Assembly: GCF_034259325.1 (NCBI RefSeq)
Contig: NZ_JAXIVS010000002.1
Span: 868,001 to 932,000 of the forward strand
From: Hyalangium ruber
GTDB lineage: Bacteria > Myxococcota > Myxococcia > Myxococcales > Myxococcaceae
DNA length: 64,000 nt
Direction: 5' to 3'
The notes below the pieces were generated by a model. That model was not told the origin of the DNA and did no database searches. It worked only from the letters and a program-made list of their open reading frames with translations. Both the position numbers and the translations under genes were made by a program. Numbering within the stretch: position 1 is the stretch's first letter; each line of letters opens with the position of its first letter. Below are positions 51,041 to 62,850 of the stretch, piece after piece.

Positions 51041-52783
51041 ATGGACCCCGCTTCCGCCATGGCTCCGCCGGCCGCAGCCCTCCCTGCCTTCACCCGCTCC
51101 CAGAAGGGCTTCACCCTGGCGGGGGCGCTGCTGGGGCTGCTGCTGGCCGCGTTGGATCAAACCATCGTCGCCACCGCCGGCCCCGCCATCCAAGTGGACC
51201 TGGGCATCCCCGCCTCGCTCTACCCGTGGCTCACCACCGCGTACCTGGTGGCCTCCACGGTGATGGTGCCGCTGTGGGGCAAGCTGTCGGACCTGTTCGG
51301 GCGCAAGGCCACGCTCGCGGCGGGCATCCTCATCTTCCTGACGGGCAGCTTCCTGTGCGGCGTGGCGTGGAACACGCTGAGCCTCATCATCTTCCGCGCG
51401 GTGCAGGGGCTGGGCAGCGCGGCGCTCTTCACCAGCGCCTTCGCCGTGGTGGCCGACCTGTTCCCTCCCGCCGAGCGCGGCAAGTACCAGGGCCTGTTCG
51501 GCGCCGTGTTCGGCATCTCCAGCGTGGTGGGGCCGCTGGTGGGCGGATTTCTCACGGACCACTTCGGCTGGCACTGGGTCTTCTTCGTGAACCTGCCCGT
51601 GGGCGCGCTGGCGCTCGGTGTCATCTTCCTGCGCATGCCCGCGCTGCGGCCGCCGGGCACGGGCAAGCCTCGGTTGGACCTGGCGGGCGCGGCGTGTCTG
51701 GTGCTGGTGGTGGTGCCGTTGCTGCTGGCCCTCAGCCTGGGGCGGAGCCACGTGGCGCCGGGCGAGCCGGGCTTCGCGTGGAGCTCGTGGCAGGTGCTGG
51801 GCCTGTTCGCGCTGTCGGCCGTGGGCGTGGGGCTCTTCCTCATGGCCGAGGCCCGCGCCGCCGAGCCCGTGCTGGACTTGCGGCTGTTCCGGGACCGGAC
51901 GTTCGCGATGGGCAACCTGGCGGTGTTCATCATCGGCGCGGCGTTCCTCTCGGCCTTCACGTTCCTGCCGCTCTACATGGTGAACGTGCTGGAGCTGTCG
52001 GCCACGCGCTCGGGGCTCACCATCACCCCGCTGACGCTGGGCGTGGTGGCGGGCAATGTGCTGTCCGGGCAGTTGGTGGCGCGCGTGGGTCGCTACCGGG
52101 TGCTGATGCTGGCCTCGCTCGCGGTGCTCAGCGGGGCGTTCACGCTCATGGGCTTCACGCTGTCGCCGGACTCCTCGCAGTCGACGGTGACGGCGAAGAT
52201 GGTGCTCATGGGGCTGGGGATGGGCCCTTCCATCCCGCTCTACACGCTGGCGATTCAGAACTCGGTGCAGCCGAGGCAGATGGGGGTGGCCACGGCCTCG
52301 GCGACGTTCTTCCGACAGCTCGGCATGACGGTGGGGGTGGCGCTGATGGGCATGGTGTTCGCGAGTTCGCTCTCCAGCGGGCTGCGCGCTGGCACCGCCC
52401 AGGCCCTGGAGGGAGCGCCCGCGGAACTGCGCGCGCAGTTGCCCCTGCACACTCCGGGAGCCGTGGGCGAAGGCGCCACACCCGGGCAGGTGTTCCACGC
52501 GGGAGAGGTGAAGACGCGGCTGCGCGCCTCCTTCGAGGCCCGGCGGCAACAGGCTGTCGGGGAGGGCACGGAGGCACGCGCGCGGCTCGAGACAGAGGAG
52601 CAACAAGCGCTGGCCACGGTGGAGCGAGTGGGCCGGGCCATCAAGGAGGCGTTCACCCGGGCCACCTCGTCGGTGTACCGGGTGTGCATCCTCGTGGCGC
52701 TGCTGGCTCTCGCGGTGACGGTGCTGCTGCCGGAGCGTCCGTTGCGCAAGGGCCATGCGCCCCCTGCGCCCGTGAGCGAATAG
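51041..52783 (+). CDS. EmrB/QacA-family (DHA2, 14-TM) MFS drug exporter
   Basis: 580 residues. Fourteen TM segments are predictable. MFS motif A-like GKLSDLFGRKATLAAG follows TM2 and LDQTIVATAGPAIQVDLG is the characteristic DHA2 TM1. Motif C-like VVGPLVGGFLTDHFGWHWVFF is in TM5. A charged cytoplasmic loop of about 80 residues (FEARRQQAVGEGTEARARLE) lies near the C-terminus before the last TM. DHA2 proteins export drugs or lipids using the proton gradient. The start is ATG 51041; an ATG at 51059 is possible. Confidence 0.92.
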   Translation: MDPASAMAPPAAALPAFTRSQKGFTLAGALLGLLLAALDQTIVATAGPAIQVDLGIPASLYPWLTTAYLVASTVMVPLWGKLSDLFGRKATLAAGILIFLTGSFLCGVAWNTLSLIIFRAVQGLGSAALFTSAFAVVADLFPPAERGKYQGLFGAVFGISSVVGPLVGGFLTDHFGWHWVFFVNLPVGALALGVIFLRMPALRPPGTGKPRLDLAGAACLVLVVVPLLLALSLGRSHVAPGEPGFAWSSWQVLGLFALSAVGVGLFLMAEARAAEPVLDLRLFRDRTFAMGNLAVFIIGAAFLSAFTFLPLYMVNVLELSATRSGLTITPLTLGVVAGNVLSGQLVARVGRYRVLMLASLAVLSGAFTLMGFTLSPDSSQSTVTAKMVLMGLGMGPSIPLYTLAIQNSVQPRQMGVATASATFFRQLGMTVGVALMGMVFASSLSSGLRAGTAQALEGAPAELRAQLPLHTPGAVGEGATPGQVFHAGEVKTRLRASFEARRQQAVGEGTEARARLETEEQQALATVERVGRAIKEAFTRATSSVYRVCILVALLALAVTVLLPERPLRKGHAPPAPVSE

Positions 52784-52802
52784 GCGCAGAGGGAGCGGGA
52801 CC

Positions 52803-54251
52803 TCAGTGTCCCGAGGACTTCACGGGCCCGGCCGCGGGCGCGGCGGGCGCCGGAGGAGCGGGGGGACGGGGCAGCACGCCGGGCATCTCCGCCATCACGT
52901 AGGCCATCCAGGCCACCGCCGCAGTGCTCTTCGCCAGGGCCTCTGGCTCCACCTTGTCCAGCGTGTCCGCGTGGGTGTGGTGGACGTCGAAGTAGTGGGT
53001 GCCGTCCTGCCGCACGCCGAAGAAGGGCACGCGCGCGGGGAGCAGCGGCGTCAGGTCCGCGCCACCCGCCTCCTGCGCGAGCAGGTTCCCCGAGCCCACG
53101 CCCACCAGCGGGCTCAACCAGGGCCGCACCAGCTCCGCGGCACCCTCACCGGCTCGGAGCGACACCCCGAGGGGCTTGCCTCCGCCCGCGTCCATCTCCA
53201 GCGCGGCCACGTGGCGCGGCAGCTCGGCGGCGTGCGCCTCGGCATAGGCCTTCGCGCCGCGCAGCCCGTTCTCCTCGTTCATGAAGAGCACCACCCGCAC
53301 CGTGCGCCGGGGCGCGGGCTTCTGCTTCGCCAGCAGCCGCGCCGCCTCCATCACCATCACCACGCCGGCACCATCGTCATGCGCGCCCGTGCCCACGTCC
53401 CACGAGTCCAGGTGCGCGCCGAGCAGGATGATCTCCTCGGGCTTCTCGCGGCCCTTCACCTCGGCCACCACGTTGAAGGAGTCCGCCTCGGGCAACTCCT
53501 TGCAGCCCAGCACCAGCTTCACTCGGACTGGGCCGCCTCCGGCGAGCAGCCGGTGCAGCAGCTCGGCATCCTCCACGGTGACGGAGGCGGCGGGGATGGG
53601 CGCGATCCCATCCTCGAAGCGGGTGGCGCCCGTGTGCGGCGTGTTCAGCGAGGCGGTGGCCAGCGAGCGCACCAACGTCGCCACTGCTCCGGCCTTGGCC
53701 GCCAGTGCGGGGCCTCGCGAGCGCAGGGAGGCGAAGCGCCCGTAGTCCTCGGGCTTCTCCATGGTGTGGTTGAAGAGGACGATGCGGCCCTTCACGCGCT
53801 CTCCCAGCGTGGCCAGCTCCTCGAGGGAGAACACCTCCACCACCTCGCCGGTGACACCCTCCACGGGGGTGGCTCCGCTGCCGCCCAGCGCCATCACCGT
53901 GAGCGGTCGGCCCCGGAAGCGCTCGGAGGAGAGCAGCTCGGCGCGCTCCTCACCGCGCACCCAGCGGGGGACCTTCACGGGCTCGGTCCACGCCTTCACG
54001 CCATCGGCCTTGAAGGAGCGGAGGGCCCACTGCACGGCGGCCTCGGCTCCCTCGGAGCCGGACAGACGCGGGCCGATGCCGTCGGTGATTTCGGCGAGGC
54101 GGGTCCAGGCATGGCCCTCGGAGAGCGCCGGGCCCACGAGCCGCTCGGCGACCTGGAGTTGCGCCGCGGTGGGTGCGCTTGCCGGGGAAGGCTGAGGGGT
54201 GGCGGCCAGGAGGCTCGCCATCAACGTGGAGGGCAGGAGGAAGGTGGACAT
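52803..54251 (-). CDS. M28-family zinc aminopeptidase, exported
   Basis: 482 residues with a short signal peptide. M28 metal site: GAHLDSWDVGTGAHDDGAGV (His and bridging Asp), NEENGLRGAKAYAE (catalytic Glu plus metal Glu), ALEMDAGGG (Asp) and FDVHHTHADTLDKV (His). An inserted PA-like domain precedes the catalytic part. It resembles carboxypeptidase Q / plasma glutamate carboxypeptidase relatives. The gene follows the amidohydrolase by 4 bp on the same strand, so the two are co-transcribed and likely act together on peptides outside the cell. Confidence 0.92.
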   Translation of the reverse strand: MSTFLLPSTLMASLLAATPQPSPASAPTAAQLQVAERLVGPALSEGHAWTRLAEITDGIGPRLSGSEGAEAAVQWALRSFKADGVKAWTEPVKVPRWVRGEERAELLSSERFRGRPLTVMALGGSGATPVEGVTGEVVEVFSLEELATLGERVKGRIVLFNHTMEKPEDYGRFASLRSRGPALAAKAGAVATLVRSLATASLNTPHTGATRFEDGIAPIPAASVTVEDAELLHRLLAGGGPVRVKLVLGCKELPEADSFNVVAEVKGREKPEEIILLGAHLDSWDVGTGAHDDGAGVVMVMEAARLLAKQKPAPRRTVRVVLFMNEENGLRGAKAYAEAHAAELPRHVAALEMDAGGGKPLGVSLRAGEGAAELVRPWLSPLVGVGSGNLLAQEAGGADLTPLLPARVPFFGVRQDGTHYFDVHHTHADTLDKVEPEALAKSTAAVAWMAYVMAEMPGVLPRPPAPPAPAAPAAGPVKSSGH

Positions 54252-54255
54252 GGCC

Positions 54256-57630
<3,375 letters not shown>

Positions 57631-57736
57631 AGAGAGTGGTCCTGGGGTTTTTGAGGCGGGCGGATACTAGGGCAACGGTTGGCGGCACTCACCATTCCAC
57701 GGAGACGTCTCGGCACAGCGGAGCCAACGCCATGCG

Positions 57737-59089
57737 TCATCCATGGGCGGCGATGGCGGCTTGGGCCTCTGAAACGCGCCGCCGGCCCGAGAGCAGCTCG
57801 GGGATCAGGGTGTCCCGCAAAGCCTCGAAAACCACGCGCGCGTCCAGCTCCTTCCACACGCGCTGGTCGAGCGGCGCCACACGGGCGGCGAACGCGTCCT
57901 GCACGGTGCGCGAAGGCACGAGAAAGGGCAGGGCCTCGAGTAGCGCGGTATTCAGGGAAGGCCGTGTCGTGCCCAGGGCATAGCCCTCCACCTGGGAGAG
58001 GAAGGCGTCCTGCCGGTACACCTGCGCGAGGTAGCGCGGGTGCAGGGGTCCATGCGTCGGCAGGCGCACGCGCAGCATCTGCCCGGAGATCATCCATCCG
58101 GCCTGGTGCGCCGGCACATGGGCGGACCTGCCCACCGCGCCCACGCGGGTGAAGACGAGGTCCCCCTCGCGCAGCCGATAGCGCTCCAGCGCGGGGACCT
58201 TGTGGGCACCCACGCGAAGCAGCCCCTGGCCCCGCACGCGACCGTCGTTCACGTCCCCCACCTGGATGAGGGGCACGCCCTCCGCGCGGTAATCCGAGGC
58301 GTGCAAGAGACTGCCGAACGGACCTGTCAGCACGCAGTTGGCGCCCGGGAGCAGTCCTCCCAGGCTGTTGCGACTCCACCCCACTGGCAGGCCGTGGGCG
58401 GTGAGGGCCGCCGGGAACAGCTTCGCCAGCTCGGGGCTCGGGAGCTCGGGTCCCTGGCCCGCGGCCCGGGCGCGCACCGGCTCGAAGTCCACGAACCAGT
58501 ACCGGAAAAGGGCCTGGATCATGGACTCCAGGGTGTGGATCAACCGCTGCCCCACGAGGATTCGGTCATCGAGGGTGCCCAGGATCTCCGCGATGGCGCG
58601 CTGCTCGGCCAAGGGCGGCAGCGTGAGGTGCATCCGCCGCTGCTCCTTCAGACTCACGTAGTCGGTGATATCCGTCTGGCCTTTGACGGCGTCCACCTGC
58701 CGGGAGAACTCCTCGCCCCGCATCCAATAGAAGAGGAACCGGCTGTCGAGTACGCGCGGCTCCTTCACGCGCCAGAAGCACAGCTGCGGCGAGTAGACGA
58801 AGCGCGGCGTCTCCGGCCGCACGAACGCCAGCCGTCCCACGGTCCCCTTGGAGGTGAAGACGACATCTCCGGGCCGGGACCCCTTCTCGCCCACGCGGGA
58901 GAGGTGCTCCTCGCGCAGGCAGTCCGCGTCGGAGAAGTCGAAGCCCTGGTCGATGTTGCCCGCGCGCGCGAAGGGTACCCCCGGCTCGCCCAGCTCGAGG
59001 TTCTTCGCGCGGTACCCGTCGTTGATGGCGAGCGCACCGGCACGCACGAGCTGCTCGACGGTGGTGCGCTTCCAGGCCTCAGCCGCCAT
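57737..59089 (-). CDS. hsdS: type I restriction-modification specificity subunit (HsdS)
   Basis: 450 residues with two target recognition domains and conserved spacer helices: [20 protein letters not shown] and [12 protein letters not shown] (first TRD), then [20 protein letters not shown] (spacer helix), and a second TRD ending [20 protein letters not shown]. It sets the DNA sequence read by the HsdM methylase. It overlaps hsdM by 11 bp. No HsdR endonuclease gene is seen on either side, since the neighbours are unrelated hydrolase and glycosyltransferase genes. Confidence 0.93.
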   Translation of the reverse strand: MAAEAWKRTTVEQLVRAGALAINDGYRAKNLELGEPGVPFARAGNIDQGFDFSDADCLREEHLSRVGEKGSRPGDVVFTSKGTVGRLAFVRPETPRFVYSPQLCFWRVKEPRVLDSRFLFYWMRGEEFSRQVDAVKGQTDITDYVSLKEQRRMHLTLPPLAEQRAIAEILGTLDDRILVGQRLIHTLESMIQALFRYWFVDFEPVRARAAGQGPELPSPELAKLFPAALTAHGLPVGWSRNSLGGLLPGANCVLTGPFGSLLHASDYRAEGVPLIQVGDVNDGRVRGQGLLRVGAHKVPALERYRLREGDLVFTRVGAVGRSAHVPAHQAGWMISGQMLRVRLPTHGPLHPRYLAQVYRQDAFLSQVEGYALGTTRPSLNTALLEALPFLVPSRTVQDAFAARVAPLDQRVWKELDARVVFEALRDTLIPELLSGRRRVSEAQAAIAAHG

Positions 59090-60545
59090 GTCCCAGCCTC
59101 CGCAGGCTCTCGCGGATCTCCTGCTCCAGCTGGTGGGCCTCGGTGATGTGCCGCTCCATCTCGGAGACGAGTCGGGGCATCAGCTCCGAGAACGGCTCTC
59201 GCCCCGACTCGCTCGCGCCTTCCTCCGCGCCCACGTAGCGCCCGGGGTTGAGGGAGGAGTCCTGGGCGAAGATCTCCTCCCGTGACACGGCCCGGCAGAA
59301 CCCGGGCACGTCCGCGTACCGCGCAGCTCCCGGCTCGCCGCGCCAGGCGTGATAGCTACCCACCACGCGTTGGACGTCCGCGTCGGTGAGCTCCAGGTGG
59401 GTCCGGTCCACCCGGTGCCCCAGCCGGCGCCCGTCGATGAAGAGCACCTCGCCCTGGCGCGCGCGGCCCCGCCCCCGTCCGCTCTTGTCACGCGTCAGCA
59501 GCCACACACAGGCCGGAATCTGCGTCGCGTAGAAGAGCTGGCCCGGCAGCGCCACCATGCAGTCCACCACGTCCGCCTCGACGAGGGCCTTGCGAATCTC
59601 CCCCTCGCCCGACTGGTTCGAGGACATCGAGCCATTGGCCAGCACGAAGCCCGCCATGCCCTGGGGAGACAGGTGGTGGAGGAAGTGCTGCACCCACGCG
59701 AAGTTCGCGTTGCCCACCGGCGGCACCCCGTACGCCCAGCGTGCGTCCTCGCGCAGCCGCTCTCCGCCCCAGTCGCTCACGTTGAACGGGGGGTTGGCCA
59801 GGATGTAGTCCGCCTTCAACTCCGGGTGCAGGTCCTCGTGCAGGCTGTCAGCGGGCTTCGGGCCCAGGTCGTGCTCCAGCCCCCGGTGGGTCAGGTTCAT
59901 CCTCGCCAGCCGCCACGTCGTCGGGTTCGACTCCTGCCCGTAGACGGAGATGTCTCCCCGCTTGCCGCCGTGCTCCTCCAGGAACCGCTCGCTCTGCACG
60001 AACATCCCGCCCGAGCCACAGCACGGGTCATAGACCCGCCCCTGATACGGGGCCAGCAGCTCCACCAGCAGTTTCACCACCGACTTGGGCGTGTAGAACT
60101 GTCCACCGTTCTTGCCCTCCGCGCGGGCGAACCTGGACAGGAAGAACTCGTACACGCGGCCGAGGATGTCCTTGCCCCGGCTCTCCGAGTCTCCCAGGCC
60201 GATGGTGTCCACCAGCTCCACGAGCGCTCCCAGCGTCCGAGGCTCGAGCGTCGGCCGCGCATAGCCCTGTGGCAGCGCGCCCTGGAGGTTCGAGTGGTGC
60301 CGCTCGAGGGCCGCCATCGCCGCGTCCACCCGCGCGCCGATGTCGGGTTGCCGCGCGCCCTGGGCCAGCTCCCGCCAGCGCGCCTCCTGAGGCACCTGGT
60401 CCGCATCGAAGGCCTCGCCGATGGACTTGAGGAAGACGAGCCCCAGGACGACGTGCTTGTACTCGGCCGCGTCCAGATTGTTGCGCAGCTTGTCCGCCGC
60501 CTCCCAGAGTGTGTCCTCGAAGCTCCGCTCGCCCCGGTTCGCCAT
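59079..60545 (-). CDS. hsdM: type I DNA N6-adenine methyltransferase (HsdM)
   Basis: 488 residues. The N-terminal helical domain ([32 protein letters not shown]) precedes the methylase core: [32 protein letters not shown] (SAM-binding motif I) and [12 protein letters not shown] (catalytic NPPF). It adds methyl groups to adenine at sites set by HsdS. The start is ATG 60545. It is upstream of, and overlaps, hsdS. Confidence 0.94.
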   Translation of the reverse strand: MANRGERSFEDTLWEAADKLRNNLDAAEYKHVVLGLVFLKSIGEAFDADQVPQEARWRELAQGARQPDIGARVDAAMAALERHHSNLQGALPQGYARPTLEPRTLGALVELVDTIGLGDSESRGKDILGRVYEFFLSRFARAEGKNGGQFYTPKSVVKLLVELLAPYQGRVYDPCCGSGGMFVQSERFLEEHGGKRGDISVYGQESNPTTWRLARMNLTHRGLEHDLGPKPADSLHEDLHPELKADYILANPPFNVSDWGGERLREDARWAYGVPPVGNANFAWVQHFLHHLSPQGMAGFVLANGSMSSNQSGEGEIRKALVEADVVDCMVALPGQLFYATQIPACVWLLTRDKSGRGRGRARQGEVLFIDGRRLGHRVDRTHLELTDADVQRVVGSYHAWRGEPGAARYADVPGFCRAVSREEIFAQDSSLNPGRYVGAEEGASESGREPFSELMPRLVSEMERHITEAHQLEQEIRESLRRLGHGG

Positions 60546-60597
60546 GGTGGCCCCACCCTAGAACCTGCCGTGGGATTCTCAACCGCTACCTATCTCC

Positions 60598-62136
60598 ATG
60601 CTCCTCCCGGCTCCCCCTTCTCCCCTCCCTGCCCGCGTGCCCTGGGTGCTGCCCGTACTGGCCCTGGGCACCGTGGCTCTCCACCTGCTCTTCGCCGGGC
60701 GGTATGGCTACTTCCGCGATGAGCTGTACTTCCTCGTCTGCGGCCAGCGCCTCGACTGGGGCTATGTGGACCAGCCGCCCCTCATCGCCGTGGCGGCGCG
60801 ACTGGCCGCCTCGCTCTTCGGAGAGTCGCTCGTCGGCATCCGCACCCTGCCCGCGCTCGCCGCGGGAGGACTGGTGGCGCTCACCGGGTGGCTCACGCGC
60901 AGGCTCGGAGGCGGCACGTTCGCCATGGCGCTGGCGGGGGTGGCCGTGGCGCTGGCCCCCTTCAATCTCTTCGCCGGGCACACGCTGACGATGAACGCCT
61001 TCGAGCCCCTGTTCTGGATGGGGTGCGCCGCCCTGTTGGTGGAGATGATCCGCACGGACGCGCGGCGACCGTGGCTCGCCATGGGCGCGCTCATCGGAGT
61101 GGGGGTGCTCAACAAGCACTCCATGGGCTTCTTCGCCGTGAGCCTGGCCCTCGGGCTGTTGCTCACTCCCGAGCGACGGCTGATGCGCAGCCGCTGGCTC
61201 GCATTCGGCGCGGTGCTGGCCACCGTACACGTGCTGCCCCATGTCCTCTGGCAGTGGCGCCACGGCCTGCCCATGCTCGAGCTGCTGCGCAACGGACAGC
61301 TCTACAAGAACGCCCCGTTCGCGCTGGGAGAGTTCCTCTCCGGGCAGGTGCTGCTGCTCCACCCGCTCTTCTTCGCGCTGAGCCTCGTGGGGCTCCTCGC
61401 CCTGGTCTTCTCCCGAGCGCTGCGGCCCTACCGCGCGCTGGGGCTCGGCTTCCTCGTACTGCTGGGGCTGTACATCCTCATGAAGGCCAAGGCGTATTAC
61501 ATGGCGCCCGCCTACCCCATGCTGGTCGCCGCGGGCGCGGGAGTGCTCGAGCGCGCCGTGCGCCGTCCCCTGCCCCGAGCGGCGGTGCTTACGGGCGCTC
61601 TGGCCGGAGGGGCCTTGCTCCTGCCGCTGACGCTGCCGGTGCTCCCCGTGGAGCGCTTCATCGCCTACCAACGGGCGCTGGGCCTGGAGCCTCCCCGCAC
61701 CGAGCGCCATCGGATGGGCGTGCTGCCCCAGCACTACGCGGATCAACACGGATGGCGTGAACTCGTCGCGGCGGTGGCCGAGGTGTACCACCGCCTGTCA
61801 CCCGAGGAGCAGGCGCGGACGATGATCTTCGCGCAGAACTACGGCGAGGCCGGAGCGGTGGACTGGCTGGGACGCGCCCATGGCCTGCCGCCGGCCCGCT
61901 CCGGGCACAACCACTACTTCCTCTGGGGCCCTGGGGACACAGAGCCCGAGGTGCTGATCATCATCGGCGGTGACGCGGAGGACCACGCCCAGGCGTGCTC
62001 CCAGCTGGAGGTGGCCTCGCGTCTGGCGCCCAACCCCTACGTCATGCCGTACGAGGACCAGCTGCCGCTCTACCTCTGCCGAGGGCTCAAGGCCCCCATG
62101 GCCACGCTCTGGCCCAAGGTGAAGCACTACCAGTGA
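60598..62136 (+). CDS. GT39/ArnT-like membrane glycosyltransferase
   Basis: 512 residues with about 10-12 TM helices. The N-terminal FAGRYGYFRDELYFLVCGQ contains the periplasmic acidic dyad (DE) typical of ArnT/PMT-type enzymes; GYVDQPPLIAVAARLA follows. The later part (KAKAYYMAPAYPMLVAAGAG) and a periplasmic C-terminal domain fit the family. These transfer sugars from polyprenyl-phosphate donors to lipids or proteins; acceptor and donor are unknown. The start is ATG 60598, with no strong RBS. Confidence 0.88.
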   Translation: MLLPAPPSPLPARVPWVLPVLALGTVALHLLFAGRYGYFRDELYFLVCGQRLDWGYVDQPPLIAVAARLAASLFGESLVGIRTLPALAAGGLVALTGWLTRRLGGGTFAMALAGVAVALAPFNLFAGHTLTMNAFEPLFWMGCAALLVEMIRTDARRPWLAMGALIGVGVLNKHSMGFFAVSLALGLLLTPERRLMRSRWLAFGAVLATVHVLPHVLWQWRHGLPMLELLRNGQLYKNAPFALGEFLSGQVLLLHPLFFALSLVGLLALVFSRALRPYRALGLGFLVLLGLYILMKAKAYYMAPAYPMLVAAGAGVLERAVRRPLPRAAVLTGALAGGALLLPLTLPVLPVERFIAYQRALGLEPPRTERHRMGVLPQHYADQHGWRELVAAVAEVYHRLSPEEQARTMIFAQNYGEAGAVDWLGRAHGLPPARSGHNHYFLWGPGDTEPEVLIIIGGDAEDHAQACSQLEVASRLAPNPYVMPYEDQLPLYLCRGLKAPMATLWPKVKHYQ

Positions 62137-62148
62137 GCCGCTGGCTGC

Positions 62149-62454
62149 TCACTTCTGGACGACGACGCGGTACACCGTGCGCGTCTCGTCGGTCCAGACG
62201 ATGAGGGTGGTCTCCCCAGCCTTCCGTCCCTCGATGCGCAGGACGTCATCGCCGGTGACTTCGACATCGCCCACGTCGGGGTCACCCAGCGCCACGCGCG
62301 TCACCCCCGGAACCTTCAGGGCCTTCGCGTTGCCCGCGCGAACGGTGATGGTGTCATCCACCTTCACGGGCCCCCCCTTGGCGGGTGGCTCGGCAAACGC
62401 GGGCACGGAGAGCAGGGACAGGACCACCAGGGTGCCTCGAACGAAGTGCCGCAT
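62149..62454 (-). CDS. secretin N-terminal-like (pilus assembly) small exported protein
   Basis: 101 residues from ATG 62454, with GGAGG about 8 bases upstream. The signal peptide (VRGTLVVLSLLSVPAFAE) is followed by a beta-rich domain: DDTITVRAGNAKALKVPGVT, RVALGDPDVGDVEVTGDDVL, GRKAGETTLIVWTDE. This pattern is the 'pilus assembly N-terminal' domain normally at the start of CpaC/RcpA secretins. Here it is stand-alone. It converges on the GT39 gene with 12 bp between. Confidence 0.8.
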   Translation of the reverse strand: MRHFVRGTLVVLSLLSVPAFAEPPAKGGPVKVDDTITVRAGNAKALKVPGVTRVALGDPDVGDVEVTGDDVLRIEGRKAGETTLIVWTDETRTVYRVVVQK

Positions 62455-62787
62455 GGGTGCTTCCTCCATTTCGCCCGTGCCCTCCTCGGAGACCAGGCAG
62501 GCAAGCGATGCCCGAGGACTATTCCACCAGCGCGGAGGCGAGTCACCCCAGGGGCCGAGACGAGCGTCGGCCAACGGAATCGCCGCGCTGATCGGACGCT
62601 GAGAATCCCTTTCCTTGTTACAGCGCGGTTTTGGCTGCTTCTACAGTGTGGAGCGCTGCTCCGAGGTAGACCGCACGGATCCAGCCGCTGCTCCAGGGTG
62701 CATTGGAGCGATCGGTGGACGACACAGCCCCGGCCTCGGAGCCCGATCGCCGCCCAGCATTGAACCCTTCGCGGGAGTCCACTCGTC

Positions 62788-62801
62788 GGCACATTGAATG
62801 C
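62788..62801 (+). promoter_or_regulatory. candidate sigma-54 (-24/-12) promoter
   Basis: GGCACATTGAATGC: GG and GC separated by exactly 10 bases, the spacing of sigma-54 promoters, 49 bp before the ATG of the gene at 62851. The match outside GG/GC is partial, so this is tentative. The rest of the 396-bp intergenic region (62455-62850) shows no gene. Confidence 0.35.
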
Positions 62802-62850
62802 TTGTGCAGACGTGGCGCGTCCGGGGGTGGGACGCCGGGGAAGGTCGTCC

